Assembly: GCA_018644745.1 (NCBI GenBank)
Contig: JABGPX010000684.1
Coordinates: forward strand, 1-6,231
Direction: 5' to 3'
DNA length: 6,231 nt
Source of the DNA: Spirochaetales bacterium
GTDB taxonomy: Bacteria; Spirochaetota; Spirochaetia; ARS1246
The notes under the pieces are model-generated. The model had not been told where the DNA came from. It saw only the letters and a list, made by a program, of their open reading frames with translations, and made no database searches. Made by a program: the position numbers and the translations under genes. Below, in pieces: positions 6,048 through 6,231 of the stretch. The stretch's first letter is position 1. Each line of letters starts with the position of its first letter.

Positions 6048-6231
6048 ATGAAAACCGCTATTCCCCGAAGGTATTATCTCATACCTGTGGCCTATATAGT
6101 CATAATTGCAGCACTGCTCGCCTTTGAATTTACCGGCACGGTAAGAATTGAAGAACAGCTAAAAGATCTCACTGTTGCCGCGGTGCTCCCCGCACGGCAA
6201 AACGGGAATGGTCAGTCGGTACAGTCGATCG
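6048..6231 (+). CDS. Membrane-anchored protein of unknown function, 3' truncated by the window
   Basis: The first 61 codons of an open frame are present, running off the right edge with no stop. The start is supported by the Shine-Dalgarno sequence at 6034-6040. The N-terminus has K2, R7 and R8 followed by a hydrophobic stretch at about 9-28 (YYLIPVAYIVIIAALLAFEF). This reads as an uncleaved signal anchor with the bulk of the protein outside the cytoplasm; no lipobox or clear signal peptidase I site is seen. After it comes TGTVRIEEQLKDLTV and a more polar segment rich in Gln, Asn and Gly. The gene is divergent from the TPR lipoprotein unit and may share regulation through the inverted repeat. 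I do not recognise the family, and too little is present to assign a function. Confidence 0.75.
   Translation, partial: MKTAIPRRYYLIPVAYIVIIAALLAFEFTGTVRIEEQLKDLTVAAVLPARQNGNGQSVQSI

Overview
The window reads as a bacterial chromosome segment of medium GC content. A spirochaete (Spirochaetota) is my best guess, because the TPR protein has a loose lipobox (L-F-S-C) and sits with a TraB-type membrane protein. That guess rests on protein character only; no marker in the window settles the phylum. I see no insertion sequence, phage gene, CRISPR array, rRNA or tRNA.

Layout. Positions 1-80 hold the end of an upstream transcription unit: a small hairpin (25-44), then a clear rho-independent terminator (52-80). 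A plus-strand pair of class II aminoacyl-tRNA synthetase genes follows: proS (129-1922, bacterial-type prolyl-tRNA synthetase with the inserted editing domain) and serS (1957-3252, seryl-tRNA synthetase). They are 34 bases apart and probably form one operon. Facing them on the minus strand is a two-gene unit: a TPR lipoprotein gene (5871 down to 4411) and a TraB-family gene (4414 down to 3233). These two share an ATGA stop/start overlap, so they are probably translationally coupled. The tails of serS and traB overlap by 20 bases, leaving no intergenic terminator between the converging operons.

The 176-base divergent region (5872-6047) separates the TPR gene from a new plus-strand gene that starts at 6048 and runs off the window. 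It holds a possible minus-strand promoter placed so that the TPR mRNA could be leaderless from a GTG codon, a TGTGA/TCACA palindrome over the -35 box of that promoter, and a long inverted repeat (5940-6009).

Roles. proS and serS supply charged tRNAs for protein synthesis. The TPR lipoprotein should be an exported, membrane-anchored scaffold. The TraB-family protein has a GTxH/GxGH putative metal-dependent hydrolase domain followed by membrane helices. The coupling suggests the last two work together, but their substrate is unknown. The window is mostly ordinary housekeeping sequence; the points worth a second look are in the divergent region, the ProS editing-domain junction and the coupled lipoprotein/TraB pair.
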